DNA of 64,000 bases from NCBI GenBank assembly GCA_016648135.1, contig JADDOH010001526.1, positions 57,385 through 121,384 of the forward strand, in the 5' to 3' direction. Shown here piece after piece: positions 32,995 through 43,427 of this stretch; position 1 is the first letter of the stretch; each line of letters starts with the position of its first letter. The position numbers and the translations under genes are program-made. The notes beneath the pieces are model-generated. The model was given only the letters and a program-made list of their open reading frames with translations, had not been told where the DNA came from and did no database searches. This DNA comes from Agrypnia vestita (taxonomy: Eukaryota > Arthropoda > Insecta > Trichoptera > Phryganeidae).

Positions 32995-33190
32995 AATGAA
33001 GGTGTTACGTCACAAAATGATGTAGGATTAAATACAGACGTACACTCGCTTAAAAATGTGATGGGCTGCACCTCTCCTCTAGAGGAACCTGTTCTGAAGC
33101 GGGAGGGTATGTGGCCTTCGTCATTATTCAGGTTTTGCCAAGTATGATCTGTTATACACACCAAGACCCGCTGCCACCATGAATTGAATT
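32995..33190 (-). other. GC-richer fragment, possibly a LINE 3' piece
   Basis: Minus strand reads GGTGGCAGCGGGTCTTGGTG, then AAAACCTGAATAATGACGAA, then CACATACCCTCCCGCTTCAG. A 61-codon frame covers it but resembles no protein. The wording is like decayed 3' regions of LINEs; there is no second copy here. Confidence 0.25.
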
Positions 33191-33269
33191 CTTTAATAAT
33201 AATAAATTATACGTTTTTCAAAAGACGCAAAATGATTTTGTGGTATAAATTTGTATTTTAAAATTAAAT

Positions 33270-33375
33270 CAATGACGACGACAATGATGATGATGACGAT
33301 AACGACGTTGGTGATGATGACTACTATGATGATGATGATAATAACGTAGACGACAATGACCATGATGACGACAGA
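33270..33375. repeat. Imperfect GAT/GAC repeat
   Basis: A trinucleotide tract of GAT, GAC and variants. It is less pure than the tract 500 bp downstream and seemingly of the same origin. Confidence 0.8.
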
Positions 33376-33659
33376 CATCTACTTTTCATCTCCTTCTTTG
33401 CAAGACCAACTCTAAACAAAATTCATTCATCTATAGATCCATAAATTCGTTTACCGTAAATTTCAACCACATATACATTTTTAACTCGACGATTCGGGAC
33501 ATAACGAAAATTAACTTCACAACCGCACCCTAACTAGTTGACTTAATTTATAATTTATATTCCCACATAATCCCATATTTCTTTCCTTTATCCTAATCAT
33601 ACATCCCACTCCGCCCTTCCCCTCCCTTATTAATATATATTGAAATTATAAATTGTCAT

Positions 33660-33797
33660 AATGTCACACTTTGCTAATATCTTTAATAATTAATTTTAAG
33701 TGGAAAGTTTATAATTGGCATAATTTACTATTTTTTATCTCTTGTATGTTTATTTAAGATTTGGTGTTAACTTTTCCTAAAATAAATAAATAAATGA
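33660..33797 (+). mobile_element. LINE 3' terminus with AAATAAATAAATAAAT tail
   Basis: The end reads CTCTTGTATGTTTATTTAAG, then TTTTCCTAAAATAAATAAATA, directly followed by the GAT tract. The upstream 300 bp (T-rich, poor in coding) may be its 3' UTR. No reverse transcriptase is present. Confidence 0.4.
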
Positions 33798-33843
33798 CGT
33801 GGACGACGATGACGATAGTGATGATGATATGAACGAAGATGGT

Positions 33844-34116
<273 letters not shown>

Positions 34117-34895
34117 AATGAGCTTTGCACTGTGGTGGCTGTTATAATAAGACAAACTTCACAAATAATAACTCGAGTCGGGTTTCATATTATAAATAAA
34201 CGAGCTGTATATACGCTTGTGAATAAACGAAGTAAATGAACGAAATAGCGCCATCCGTAACGCGACAGCTGTAAGAAAAGATGTTGATTCTAAAGCTGTG
34301 CCTTCAAGTACTTGAGATCTCCGACTTGAGCGACGCACACGCGACAAATTAATACACACAAATGATTAACCGTTGGCTCTCGAGGTATTTATCACCATTT
34401 GAATGTTTTTTATCCCAGCGCAGATTTTGACTCGACTTTCTCTGGCGAATAGAAAATAATTTTTCACACGCCGTAAATTTTCGTAAGTACTCATTCTTTA
34501 CAGAGTTTAAAATGTTGGGAAATGAGTACAGAGATTTGACTTACAAACGCCCGCTCGTAAGCCAACTGAACTTTTGATAAATAACGCAGGGGATTCGTAA
34601 AATCGTCATTGCGTGTCATTGAAAAGAATTCAATTTGTCTTTTTTAATCTTTGCACGTGGACGAGTACCTTAAAATAATAATGTTAAACCTTAGTTAGTA
34701 CATACTGCCTTAAATATAATTAATTATACTAGTAAATCACATTAATAGATTACGTTGACATTCTTACATGTTTTTGATGTGAAAATATCTCAGCTCGCGC
34801 ACCATACCAAAATTCACACTAAAGTAATATAAATTATAATTTGTCTAAAGTGCTTTGTAACATAGCTCCGCTTAGCACTTTGATTTTAAACTTTA
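34117..34895. other. No gene seen
   Basis: AT-rich to mixed sequence. Short frames around 34160-34360 are not convincing. Confidence 0.4.
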
Positions 34896-34902
34896 TTTAT
34901 AA

Positions 34903-35087
34903 TTAAAATAAAACACAAATCACTTTGTTTTCAGCACTTTATTAGATATAAAATCTACATGTTTCGAAAACAGTATTCTCTTCTTCAGGATTGTTTGTGT
35001 ACTCAGAAGAAGAGAGCATTGCTCTGGAAACATGTAGATTTTATATCTAATATATAATAAAGTGATTTGTGTTTCATTTTAATAATA
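34903..35087. mobile_element. Two inverted copies of a retroelement end with hammerhead-like cores
   Basis: The arms 34903-34986 and 35004-35087 are inverted copies. Each reads outward as a core (CTGAAGA plus hairpin plus GAAAC), then ATGTAGATTTTATATCTAAT, then AATAAAGTG. On minus, the left arm has CCTGAAGAAGAGAATACTGT and TTTTCGAAACATGTAG. The right arm on plus has CAGAAGAAGAGAGCATTGCT and CTGGAAACATGTAG, with a clean AGAGCATTGCTCT helix II. Head-to-head placement gives a palindrome of about 185 bp. Confidence 0.6.
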
Positions 35088-35269
35088 ATGTCACCACAAA
35101 GTTCAAGCCTTCATTTAGAAGAAAAAATATTCTTCGAACAATTTATTTATAATTATTGCCACGGAACGTGGCTTTGGGTGACAAATGAAAACACTGGAAA
35201 TTAATTTAGTTTAATTTATTACCAAAGGAAAGTCACTGGAGTTAAATTGTGCCGTTCTTAATTTTATAG

Positions 35270-35570
35270 TCAGCGAATGTCTCCATAGAATTTTTAATGA
35301 TTTTTTATGTTTACATTTTTCTCTATTCTTTATGTATTTTCTCAATGTACTACCAAGAATGTAGATAGGGATCCGTTTTGTTTCTACTAAGTTGATTTTT
35401 ACAGAACTTTGTGTATTATATCTATTTTTCTTTATATTATGTTATCCAACGTTTTTTTCTTCATACTTTCTTTTTTCTGTGAATCTCTTGTATATTTGTA
35501 ATATGTATGTACTCTTAAGGCTTTACGGCCGTGAAGCAAGTGAATAATGAAATATATCATACTTGCTACC
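35270..35570 (+). mobile_element. Probable LINE 3' UTR
   Basis: The stretch is T-rich and ends with the hairpin CTTAAGGCTTTACGGCCGTG, then AAGTGAATAATGAAAT. The hairpin-then-tail design is the same as at 26035-26096 (AAAGGCTATTAAGCCGTG then AATAAA units), although the sequences differ. No coding remains. Confidence 0.4.
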
Positions 35571-35889
35571 TCGGTGACTTCATATTTTATTCAGTACTCA
35601 TAACGACGTACTTGCTTTTTAGAATTTCAAACGTTCAAAAGACTGTAACGTTCGCATGCTTTCACGTTTTTTGTAATACGCGCGAGAATTGAAAAACTGT
35701 TTAACAGACTAAAAACATCAGTAGGTAGATTTTATTGCTGGAAAAAGTATTGATACCGAAAATTTGTAATGTGTGGATTTTTTAGGCTCTGTCTAATATG
35801 GGGTCCAATTCATCGTATTGGCGTAATTGCATTGCTGATCGGGATAAAATCAAAAAAATTCTCCAAACGAAATTTAATTGGAAAACTTC

Positions 35890-36025
35890 TTGATTTATTA
35901 ATTTCAAACAACTAACATTGTATATCACTTTAAAACCACATAGATTGGTTTTAAAGAGCACCGGTTTCGGCACAGCTGTGTCTTTGTCACAGTGGACGCA
36001 CAATAACTTCAATAAATAAATGTGT
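35890..36025 (-). repeat. Penelope-type terminal motif (GCCGAAACCGGTGC)
   Basis: Minus strand: CACTGTGACAAAGACACAGC, then TGTGCCGAAACCGGTGCTCT, then TTAAAACCAATCTATGTGG. This is the usual terminal wording of Penelope-like fragments. The frame at 35782-36012 runs through it by chance. Confidence 0.45.
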
Positions 36026-37465
36026 TACCTGACTGTAGTTGCGGGGCGGTTTAATTGATAGGGAGGGTGGAATTGAGGAAAAAAAGGTGAGTCGTTCAAT
36101 TTAATTGGTTATTAATTCTATTATATTTAGCCTTAAGTAAATTTTTGATTTCCAACATTCATAATTTTTCTAGTCTCTATTATTTAAATGTAAAATTTCA
36201 ATGCCGTTTTCTTTTTTAAAGTGTAGCTTTTCTCTAATAGATGATTTTACGAATTCCGAGAAATTAATATTAGGTACTAAGGTTCATAGTTAGAGTTTTC
36301 GCATTTTTCGCCAAACAAATAACGCTATTTCGTAAAAAATCTACGCTTTAAACTTAACTTTTAATATAAGCTAAATTGAAAAACAGGCGCTTAGACATTA
36401 GATGTACATTTCGTAAAATATTAAAACAATCGGTAGACGTTTAAAAATAATAAAATAAAGTTGATATAAATAAGGTTTGTTAGTTGTTTTCAATTAATAA
36501 TTTGGTCCAACCACAAAGTTAACGCTAGAAACGTAGTGCAGATAAAATAGTCTAGAAATTACTATTTATGGACATTTTGTGGACGATCTTGAATCAACAC
36601 CACGGCTTTATAGTAGAATGGTCTATTTGCTCTGCTTTATTTGTGATGCTGTAAAGCTTCATCCAAGTTGTTGAAGTCGGTCCAGCAATCCGAAGCGTCC
36701 GCATTATTCAGGCTAAAGCGTTAAAATTCCAATCAACCGCTGGTGCACTGGGCACCGACATTACACAAACTGTATCCTCTCTGCACTAATATATTCGAGA
36801 CTCACAAGTATACTGGACTACGTTCGACCCCCGATATTTCTAAATATGTCAAAAATCAAAATTTTTCAAACCCACAAGTCCAAAAATGTTAATTTCATAA
36901 TAGATTAACCCCGATAAATCAAAAAACGAAATAAATTATAGCCCCTCGCGCCATAAATCGATACCCCGAAGTTCACATAATTTTTTTTTTTGAAATTTGA
37001 GAAAATATTTCGATTTTTTTCGCAAGAGAGAACACTCAATGATGTCGGTTACTTTATTAGTATTAGAAATGTCGCGAGTTTTGTATTAGCATAAAAAAAT
37101 TGCGTTTTTGAAATGATTTTTTGAAATATGCAGAAATACCGACGTTTTTCACGAAATCAATGGCTTGTTTTATGGGTTTTCCAAAGAGCTCACGATTTTT
37201 TTTATCTTGAATTTTGAATTAAGAGGGTTCTGCGTAATGCGAAATGTTTTTTTTGGGTCTCTTGAATTTCAAATTAAAGATATTCTAATGTAGACCACCC
37301 ACATATAACAAATATAACAACAATAACAATAACCCACAAAATATCCACAAAAATAATAGCTTCTTGAACACATACATTAATTTACACGGGATGTTGCCTT
37401 CAGTGAAATGTTTGAAATGAAAACATGAATTAATCAATAATTATCAAGGCGACATTAAATAAATA
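36026..37465. other. No gene seen
   Basis: AT-rich with no gene. The segment 36840-37270 has many A/T homopolymers and a patch with GCCCCTCGCGCC, but no partner in the window. Confidence 0.4.
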
Positions 37466-37469
37466 AATT

Positions 37470-37872
37470 ATACAAGTCTTACAAAGACGAAGCTGTGAAT
37501 ATGAAAATCGTGTATGAAAGTCTTTTTACGATGGCCTAGGGCCTACAACCTGTATGGGCAGGCTTAAGTGATCACTCTACACAATGCAACGTTCACCAAT
37601 TTCATCGTAAGAACGACCACACATCATCAACATGTTCCGGATTGGAATCTTTTACATATTTGAAGTGACTATGCTACAGACATCTGTAGTATTTTCTCAT
37701 TAGAAAGTAGTATAGTATTCTTAACTTGTAATAATAATCGGTTACATCTTACATTATCTAGAGTGATCACTTAAGCAAGCTCATGCAGGTTGTAAGCCCT
37801 GGGCCATCGTATAAAAAGACTTTATATATTTTTCTCATATTCATTGATTCGTCTCTGTTAGATTTATATCAT
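37470..37872. mobile_element. Foldback MITE, family B (complete, copy 1)
   Basis: Arms of about 130 bp are inverted copies. The left has AAAGTCTTTTTACGATGGCC, then GGGCTTAAGTGATCACTCTA as its inner part (written with its own variants). The right has TAGAGTGATCACTTAAGCAA, then GGGCCATCGTATAAAAAGAC. The outer ends read AGTCTTACAAAGACGAAGC and the equivalent. Between them is a spacer of about 110 bp. Half copies of the same family lie at 42472, 44482 and 53365. There is no transposase. Confidence 0.65.
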
Positions 37873-37989
37873 TTATCTTAATTATAAATCATCCCTCTGT
37901 AGATAAATCCAGTAGTTGTATTTTTAGAACATACAACTAAAAGTTAAAATACATTTTTTTATAATTAATGTGCATTAAAAGTGCAAATA

Positions 37990-38480
37990 AGCAGTTTAGG
38001 TCTATCTATTAGGGTCAAAAATGACTAGTCATAAAGAAAACTGGTCCTAAAGAAAAAGTATCCAAAATTTGGGTCAGATCGGTCAAACGGTACAGATTTC
38101 CATAGAAAATATATCAGATGAAGCGGGGTAGGGTAAACGGTGAAGGGGAAAGTCACCTATGTTAGCTGTTACCAACCGGGTGCATAAAAATACGTGTGCA
38201 AAATTTGAGTCAGATCGGTCAAACGGTGTAGATTTGTACAGAAAATATATCAGGAAGAGGGTGTGGGGTAGGGAGGGAAAGGGAAATGTCACCTATATTA
38301 CCCACCAATACTCGAAAAATAAGCTTCCAAATTTTGTGTCCGATTGGTCGAGCGGTACAGATTTTCATTGAAAATATGTTTCAGATTATGAATACTCTCT
38401 AATATGTTAACGCCTAATCCATCAGTTATATAAATTATAATTAATAAGTGTAAAACTGTAATTAATGTAAATGAAAAATG
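37990..38480. repeat. Tandem repeat of ~130-136 bp (about 2.5 units)
   Basis: The words GGGTCAGATCGGTCAAACGG (38071), GAGTCAGATCGGTCAAACGG (38207) and GTGTCCGATTGGTCGAGCGG (38336) recur at spacings of 136 and 129 bp. Each is followed by TACAGATTT..CATAGAAAATAT and a GGGTAGGG-type patch with AAGTCACCTAT. It ends near 38480, followed by a family F-type SINE leader on the minus strand (38496-38530). Confidence 0.65.
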
Positions 38481-38495
38481 AAAAATGAAACATTA

Positions 38496-38530
38496 AAGTC
38501 CGTAATTTTTGACGGGTTATAACTAGTAAC
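38496..38530 (-). repeat. TAGCTG/ACCCGTCAAAA leader fragment (SINE F-like)
   Basis: The minus strand reads ACTAGTTATAACCCGTCAAA and then AATTACGGAC, like the 5' leader of SINE copies at 18613 and 62058. Confidence 0.4.
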
Positions 38531-38534
38531 TGGT

Positions 38535-38990
38535 TTAATTTAATTTGATTGTTAGATCAGTATTACAGTATGGCTTGGTATGGGTTTATAAACAATGATA
38601 GGCAGGTACTTTTACATTAATATTAATATTAGTTTTATACTAATATTAATGTAACTCTTACTTAGTTTGTTATTAGTTCTGAGTAAGAAATAAATCATGG
38701 GACTAATTGTATTTTATTACCCGAAAAGATGTTTCTTTTATATTAAAAGAGAATACCAGTCACAGATTAATATCTGCCGAATAATACGTCGTTCGCTTAT
38801 TCTCTTTTCACAGAAAATAATCAAATAATATTCTAGAGAGCCTAAAGATATCGGTACTTAGATTTTCTTCAATCATTCATTATCATTTCTAGCGTCTTAT
38901 GTGATATTATAATGTAATATGAAATTGTTTCTCGAAAAGATATTAAAAAAGTTTTTCTAATATTTTGCATGAATTTTATATGTTTATTTA
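38535..38990. other. No gene seen
   Basis: AT-rich. ATTAATATTAATATTAG near 38620 and a TTATACTAATATTAATG partner form a small palindrome. Nothing else. Confidence 0.4.
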
Positions 38991-38994
38991 AATA

Positions 38995-39110
38995 CCTATA
39001 TTGTATTCAAGAACACATTCATAATTGTAAAGTTGTAATTTTTCAGAACAAAGGTCTGTGAAATTTTAAAACCAAAGTAATTAATCAATTAGAAACTCTG
39101 AACTTGCGTG
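38995..39110 (-). mobile_element. SINE family H body (minus strand)
   Basis: Minus strand: GTTTCTAATTGATTAATTAC, then CAGACCTTTGTTCTGAAAAA, then TTACAACTTTACAATTATGA and ATGTGTTCTTGAATACAA. This order is shared with 56590-56675 and, for its second half, with 30815-30890. The tRNA head is missing. Confidence 0.55.
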
Positions 39111-39136
39111 TAGATTTTATTTTTCATAAAATTTGT

Positions 39137-39226
39137 TAATCAAACGTAATAATTTCGTTGTCTGTCCGTTCGTTTGTCTGTCTGACCGTCCGTAACTTCG
39201 TGTATCGTCCGTAATTTCATTCGAAG
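39137..39226 (-). mobile_element. SINE family F tail (copy 4)
   Basis: Minus strand: TCGAATGAAATTACGGACGA, then GAAGTTACGGACGGTCAGAC, then GACAACGAAATTATTACG. It matches the tail of the copy at 10878-11060. The head is missing. Confidence 0.6.
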
Positions 39227-39239
39227 TCAATTATACAAT

Positions 39240-39475
39240 TTTTCTAATTAGTAAACCCAAAAAACATGTTTTCTGTATGTACTTTCGTAAGATGCTTTTA
39301 TATTTTCTGGCAATTTGTGTTACTACACGACTATCCGTCGGTGTTTTTTTGATCGTCTGGGTATAAATAATAAAATAAATAAATATTAAAAATAATACTA
39401 CCAACTTAAAAATGTATCAAATACTAGAAAACCTATAAATAAATATGAACAACTTTTTGGTTATAATGTTTTACT
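39240..39475. other. No gene seen
   Basis: AT-rich, no feature. Confidence 0.4.
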
Positions 39476-39480
39476 TACAT

Positions 39481-39771
39481 GTCAGCGTAGATTGTTTCAC
39501 ATTCCAATATACAGGACCAACCTGCCGATGGTTATGCCTGTTGGAAGAGCCACAGCTATGCTGAACAAAATCGCTTTGTGTATTGATATATTCCATGTGT
39601 CTGAGAGGGTTTTCCGAAGCGGGATTCTCCTACACCTTTGACCAGATTTTATGTTATTTTTAATTTATTAAATATTTTTATTTTGATATATACTTCCATA
39701 ATATGTAGGCCATAAACACTTTGTAATGTATGTACGTATTATTAAATAAATTGAATTGAATTGAATTGAAT
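39481..39771 (+). pseudogene. LINE 3' end, family L (copy 3)
   Basis: Nearly collinear with 6570-6865: ACAGGACCAACCTGCCGATG, then TATGCCTGTTGGAAGAGCCA, then CCGAAGCGGGATTCTCCTAC, ending TTGAATTGAATTGAATTGAA. It is closer to copy 1 than copy 2 is. Only the last codons and the 3' UTR remain, which is typical 5' truncation. Confidence 0.8.
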
Positions 39772-39954
39772 GTAGGAGGAGTCATTAAATATATTTCGGG
39801 CAAAAAAGCGTGAACGATAATAGTCGGGCCATATTTAAATATACGAGAAAAAATTCTTCATGAAAATATACGACCTAGGACCTAGAGAATGTCCAAAGTC
39901 TCGATGGATAGACAAAATACCTATTCTATTATATATCTATTAAAAATATATTAG

Positions 39955-40272
39955 TTTGTATTTAAGCGAATGAATTCATAATACCTATTAGATGTGAGAT
40001 ACTTTCATGGTAGTCCGAAGATTTACAATAGATAATTTAGAAAACCCACTTGGCCATCGTTCTTCTGGAAGAGCGCCTAAGACTGAGGGACAAGTTGGAT
40101 CTGGACGTCCTAGGAGTAGCAGTTTTCTGACAGAAAAGATCAACAGATCTAAAATAAGAGGAAAAAGAAAAAGTTAGGAAAAACATGCAAACTTTGAAGT
40201 CACTTATCTCCATAAAGATTTATGATTTAGGTAAGAATCTATGTGTAAAGTATGATGGACTAGCTCTGTTAC
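39955..40272. mobile_element. Foldback MITE, family A (copy 3, diverged)
   Basis: The right end reads (reverse complement) CAGGGTGTAACAGAGCTAGT, then ATAAGTGACTTCAAAGTTTG. It matches the right end of the copy at 62530-62645 (CAGAGTGTAACAGAGCTAGT). The left half keeps GCGAATGAATTC and ATGGTAGTCCGAAGATTTAC. The left terminal arm is lost and a GC-richer piece (40040-40150) interrupts it. Confidence 0.45.
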
Positions 40273-40278
40273 ACCCTG

Positions 40279-40461
40279 ATGCCTGGCGAGATGATAGATT
40301 TTAAGGGCACAGTAAAGGTATTTTGTCAGTGCTGTCTCCCAGGGCCGTGCAATGAGAACAAGAAACATGACTATTATTTAAACATAGGTATACTCTTTGG
40401 GAAAAAATCGAAATTTCATATTTATCTGGCAGAATATTGTGAAATGTTAAAGTCTGAATAA
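40279..40461 (+). CDS. Weak 60-codon open frame beside the MITE
   Basis: The frame starts in the MITE flank and contains VKVFCQCCLPGPCNENKK, then FHIYLAEYCEMLKSE and a stop. Cysteines are frequent. I recognise no family and no splice sites that support an exon, so it is most likely chance. Confidence 0.1.
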   Translation: MPGEMIDFKGTVKVFCQCCLPGPCNENKKHDYYLNIGILFGKKSKFHIYLAEYCEMLKSE

Positions 40462-40469
40462 ATATTACT

Positions 40470-41740
40470 TATTTTGATTAAAATATTACGAGAAATGTCT
40501 CTTATTTCTATTTCTTTTCAAAATATTTGTTTAGAAAAAAGTCATACTTCTTGTTCTCACTCCACGCCCCTGCTATCTTCATATTATATTTTAAAACGTT
40601 ATTATAGGTTATCAGGCTTTTGATAATCTGTTTTATCAAAATCAAATAAATGAATGAAAGTGATTCCGCTCCCCGCAAAGGTAAAAAGCCTTACCAGAGA
40701 CGCACATTGAGATTCTTATTACTTATATTAGAAAATAAATTGACTTGTTGCGTTATAGTGGTGAGGCTTTGGATAGGAACTCAGTGAGAACAAATGTAGG
40801 CATTAGTGTTACATGCTAAGCTACCCCTAACGACCCCCTGAGTGAATTTTGATTAGACTAACGCCCCGTCTACACAGTGAATTATAATAACATTTGAAGC
40901 GTTTGGCAACATTGCACTCTGGTCAGATTCTGTGTAGACAGTTCAAATTTGTTGTTAATAAGATGACCTTCCCTGTCGCTATGCAAATGCTGGTTGTAAA
41001 ATAAATTTCACCTTGTAGACAATTTACAAAATAAAATTTGCATATGTCTTTAGCTACTGTAATGTTCCGGTTGGCAAGAAAATAGTTGTGATACGGAGAC
41101 AAATAATTAGAGAAAAGAAGAACTCAATTAAACGCAGAGGAAATTTTGTAGATGGTTGTTAGACGGTTGTAGATGGTGAAAAGACAGGAGTAAATGGATG
41201 TAGGTGGTTGTAGAAGTGCTAGGACGAATGCTAGGATGGATTAAAAGTCAGAAGGATTTACGTAACTGGGTAGAGATTAAATGATGAAATATGCAAACTA
41301 TACAACACCGAGATTTTTTGAGAACGATATAGATTGATTGCAATAGAAACGGATAATAACTATTATGATCACGTGAAGAAATATGGCCTTGTATATGTGT
41401 AGAGATGTATCTGACGTCAAGACAGAAAGGATTGACTTTGTGGAGATGAATCTTCTGTGAACGATGTATTTATGAATTATTAAGTATTTATATATATTGA
41501 GTGTTCTGTTGAGTGTTGCAGGCAGTAAGGTAAACAAGAAAACGTAGAAATAAAACCTACTTATAAATTAAAAAAAAAAATCACACCGTATTTATTTAAA
41601 CAAAGTAAATCGGAAACCCTAAAATATGCCGTATGGCTAATGAATGGCAAAACTCAGCTAGGAAGAGTATTTTAAAAAACCTTATAATATTCTATCATAA
41701 TTTAAGCTGTAAACCACTATGAATGTGGGTTTTCTTCAAT
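40470..41740. other. No gene seen
   Basis: At 40860-41025 the words CCGTCTACACAGTGA, CTGTGTAGACAG and CTTGTAGAC suggest a decayed small inverted repeat. At 41150-41250 there is a short degenerate GGTTGTAGATGG-type repeat. No gene. Confidence 0.4.
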
Positions 41741-41744
41741 AAAA

Positions 41745-41860
41745 AAAGGATACGTTGTATCTTGATGAAGGGACCATTGGCCCCGAAGCATTTTGGTATT
41801 CTCAATCAATTTATGGTGAAGACAAAGTATATTTTCATTATTTGTATAAAAAAATTCAAT
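41745..41860 (+). repeat. Penelope-type motif with hammerhead-like core (CTTGATGA ... CCCCGAAGC)
   Basis: Order: CTTGATGA (41761), then helix GGGACC/ATT/GGCCCC, then GAAGC, then ATTTTGGTATTCTCAATC. CTTGATGA and GAAGC are one change each from the canonical CTGATGA and GAAAC. The 64-codon frame here is incidental. Confidence 0.4.
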
Positions 41861-41929
41861 GTCCTATGATTCGATTCAATATCCAAATACTCGATGTAAC
41901 GGTGTGCCTGCAAAATCGCATTAACCATT

Positions 41930-42270
41930 TATGGTATTTTAACCGATGACACACTAATTGTTATATGAGATTTGAGAGAGATTATTGTGATTGTATGTGC
42001 GTTTGGCAACTTTATTTGCAGTTCGACGGCAACTATCATATCGGTACCAAAATCGATACAATCAGACATAAATCCCAAAAAACCGGTTAAAATAAAGGTT
42101 TGACCATTACTACTATTAGTGTGCATGGACGCCGAGAAAAGAAAAACAGGAAAAAAAAGGAAAGAAAAAGAGAGGGAGCGCCTTGCGCGTAGCCACGAGC
42201 GTTCCGTACCCGCTGGGCGCGTTTGCATGCGTTTCGGCGTGCTCACTTTGGATAACATTCGCAGGTAATG
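41930..42270. repeat. Interspersed repeat, family C (copy 2, longer)
   Basis: It starts with TGGTATTTTAACCGATGACA, contains TCGACGGCAACTATCATAT and AATCAGACATAAATCCC, then AAATAAAGGTTTGACCATTA. It then has a purine-rich block (AAAAGGAAAGAAAAAGAGAG) and a GC-rich end (CGCGTAGCCACGAGCGTTCC). Copy 3 at 53565-53880 has the same purine-rich-then-GC order. The class is unknown. Confidence 0.5.
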
Positions 42271-42471
42271 GTTATCCTACACAGCCCTGCTCAACATCAA
42301 TGAGCTTAATTTAATAATTGTAAAAGGGTTGTTTTTTGAAGTTTAATTATACACTTGTATGAGTATTTGAATATATTCTGATCTCACGACATAGAATAAT
42401 AAAGGCGGTAAGAAGAGAATTCTAAAATTAAAGTAATTTTCTCTCTAACATAACATTGATATATTATAGGT

Positions 42472-42600
42472 GTCTCATATAGACGAAATTGTATTTTTAG
42501 GAGAAAATAGGTATGGAAGTCTTTTGGGTGTTCATAGGGCTTACGACTGACTTAAGTGATCACTTTACACAATGTAACGTTCACATTTCCACCCATGATA
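42472..42600. mobile_element. MITE family B half copy (2)
   Basis: It contains GGTGTCTCATATAGACGAAA, then GTATGGAAGTCTTTTGG, then CGACTGACTTAAGTGATCAC and TTACACAATGTAACGTTCAC. These are the left-arm blocks of the complete element at 37470. Confidence 0.55.
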
Positions 42601-42637
42601 GAATACCATATCTATCAATTTTTTTTTTGAAGTTGTA

Positions 42638-43016
42638 TACAGAGTGTCCCGTATCTCGACATCAAGCCGAAATCGGGTGATAGGCCAAGACAATTATAAG
42701 CATTTAAAAAAAATCAAAAAAATCTACACCCTGTGACGGTCTTTTCACTCCTGTTGCTACAAATCTTTATTTTTCTTCATTTTTTTATTATTATGTAATC
42801 CTGAATAATGCTTCTGTAAACTTTTGTCCAAAATTCAAAGCCAACTGCTCCAGCTTGGAAGAAAATGTCACTTTTTGACCAAATCAAGTATTCAAAATCA
42901 ATTCTTTGGCCAGATTGACTGTTTTCTTAAATTTTTAAAAATATTTTTCTGATAACTATTATGACTTGGCCTATCACCCGATATTGGCTTGACGTCGAGA
43001 TACGGGACACTCTGTA
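42638..43016. mobile_element. 375-bp TA-flanked MITE with ~50-bp inverted ends
   Basis: Both ends read inward CAGAGTGTCCCGTATCTCGA, continuing to TCGGGTGATAGGCCAAG, with about three mismatches over 50 bp. The outermost bases are flanked by TA on each side (42638-42639 and 43015-43016), the target choice of Tc1/mariner-type elements. The interior (42690-42965) is AT-rich and non-coding. This is a well-preserved non-autonomous element. Confidence 0.75.
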
Positions 43017-43019
43017 AAT

Positions 43020-43425
43020 ATTTATGTTTTTTTACAACCCGTTTCACATGTTTGTTGTAATTATCATTAGCGCGACCGGCATCCAAAGTTTTTTCATTCC
43101 CCTTAATTAAACACAGATATCACTAATATATTATTTTTAAATATATATTATTTTTTATTATTATTTTTAAAGCAGTATCAAACTATTTTCTTTAACATTG
43201 TTATTAAAAAAATGTCTCGTATGTTAAAAGCCGTCACGACGCGAGAAGTTTGTAATTAAAGTACTAATAACGTGCTCAGGTTCTCCGTGGCTTAGTTAAT
43301 TTGGCGGAATATTAAACGCATTATCTCACTAATGGATTAATAAAACCATTTCAATGACAATTTCACGACGCCTAATACCCGGCATTAAAATTATCTTAGA
43401 CCCTCTACCGCAATATCTTTTCTGA
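43020..43425. other. No gene seen
   Basis: AT-rich. GTGGCTTAGTTAATTTGGCG near 43290 is unique. Nothing is supported. Confidence 0.4.
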
Positions 43426-43427
43426 GG

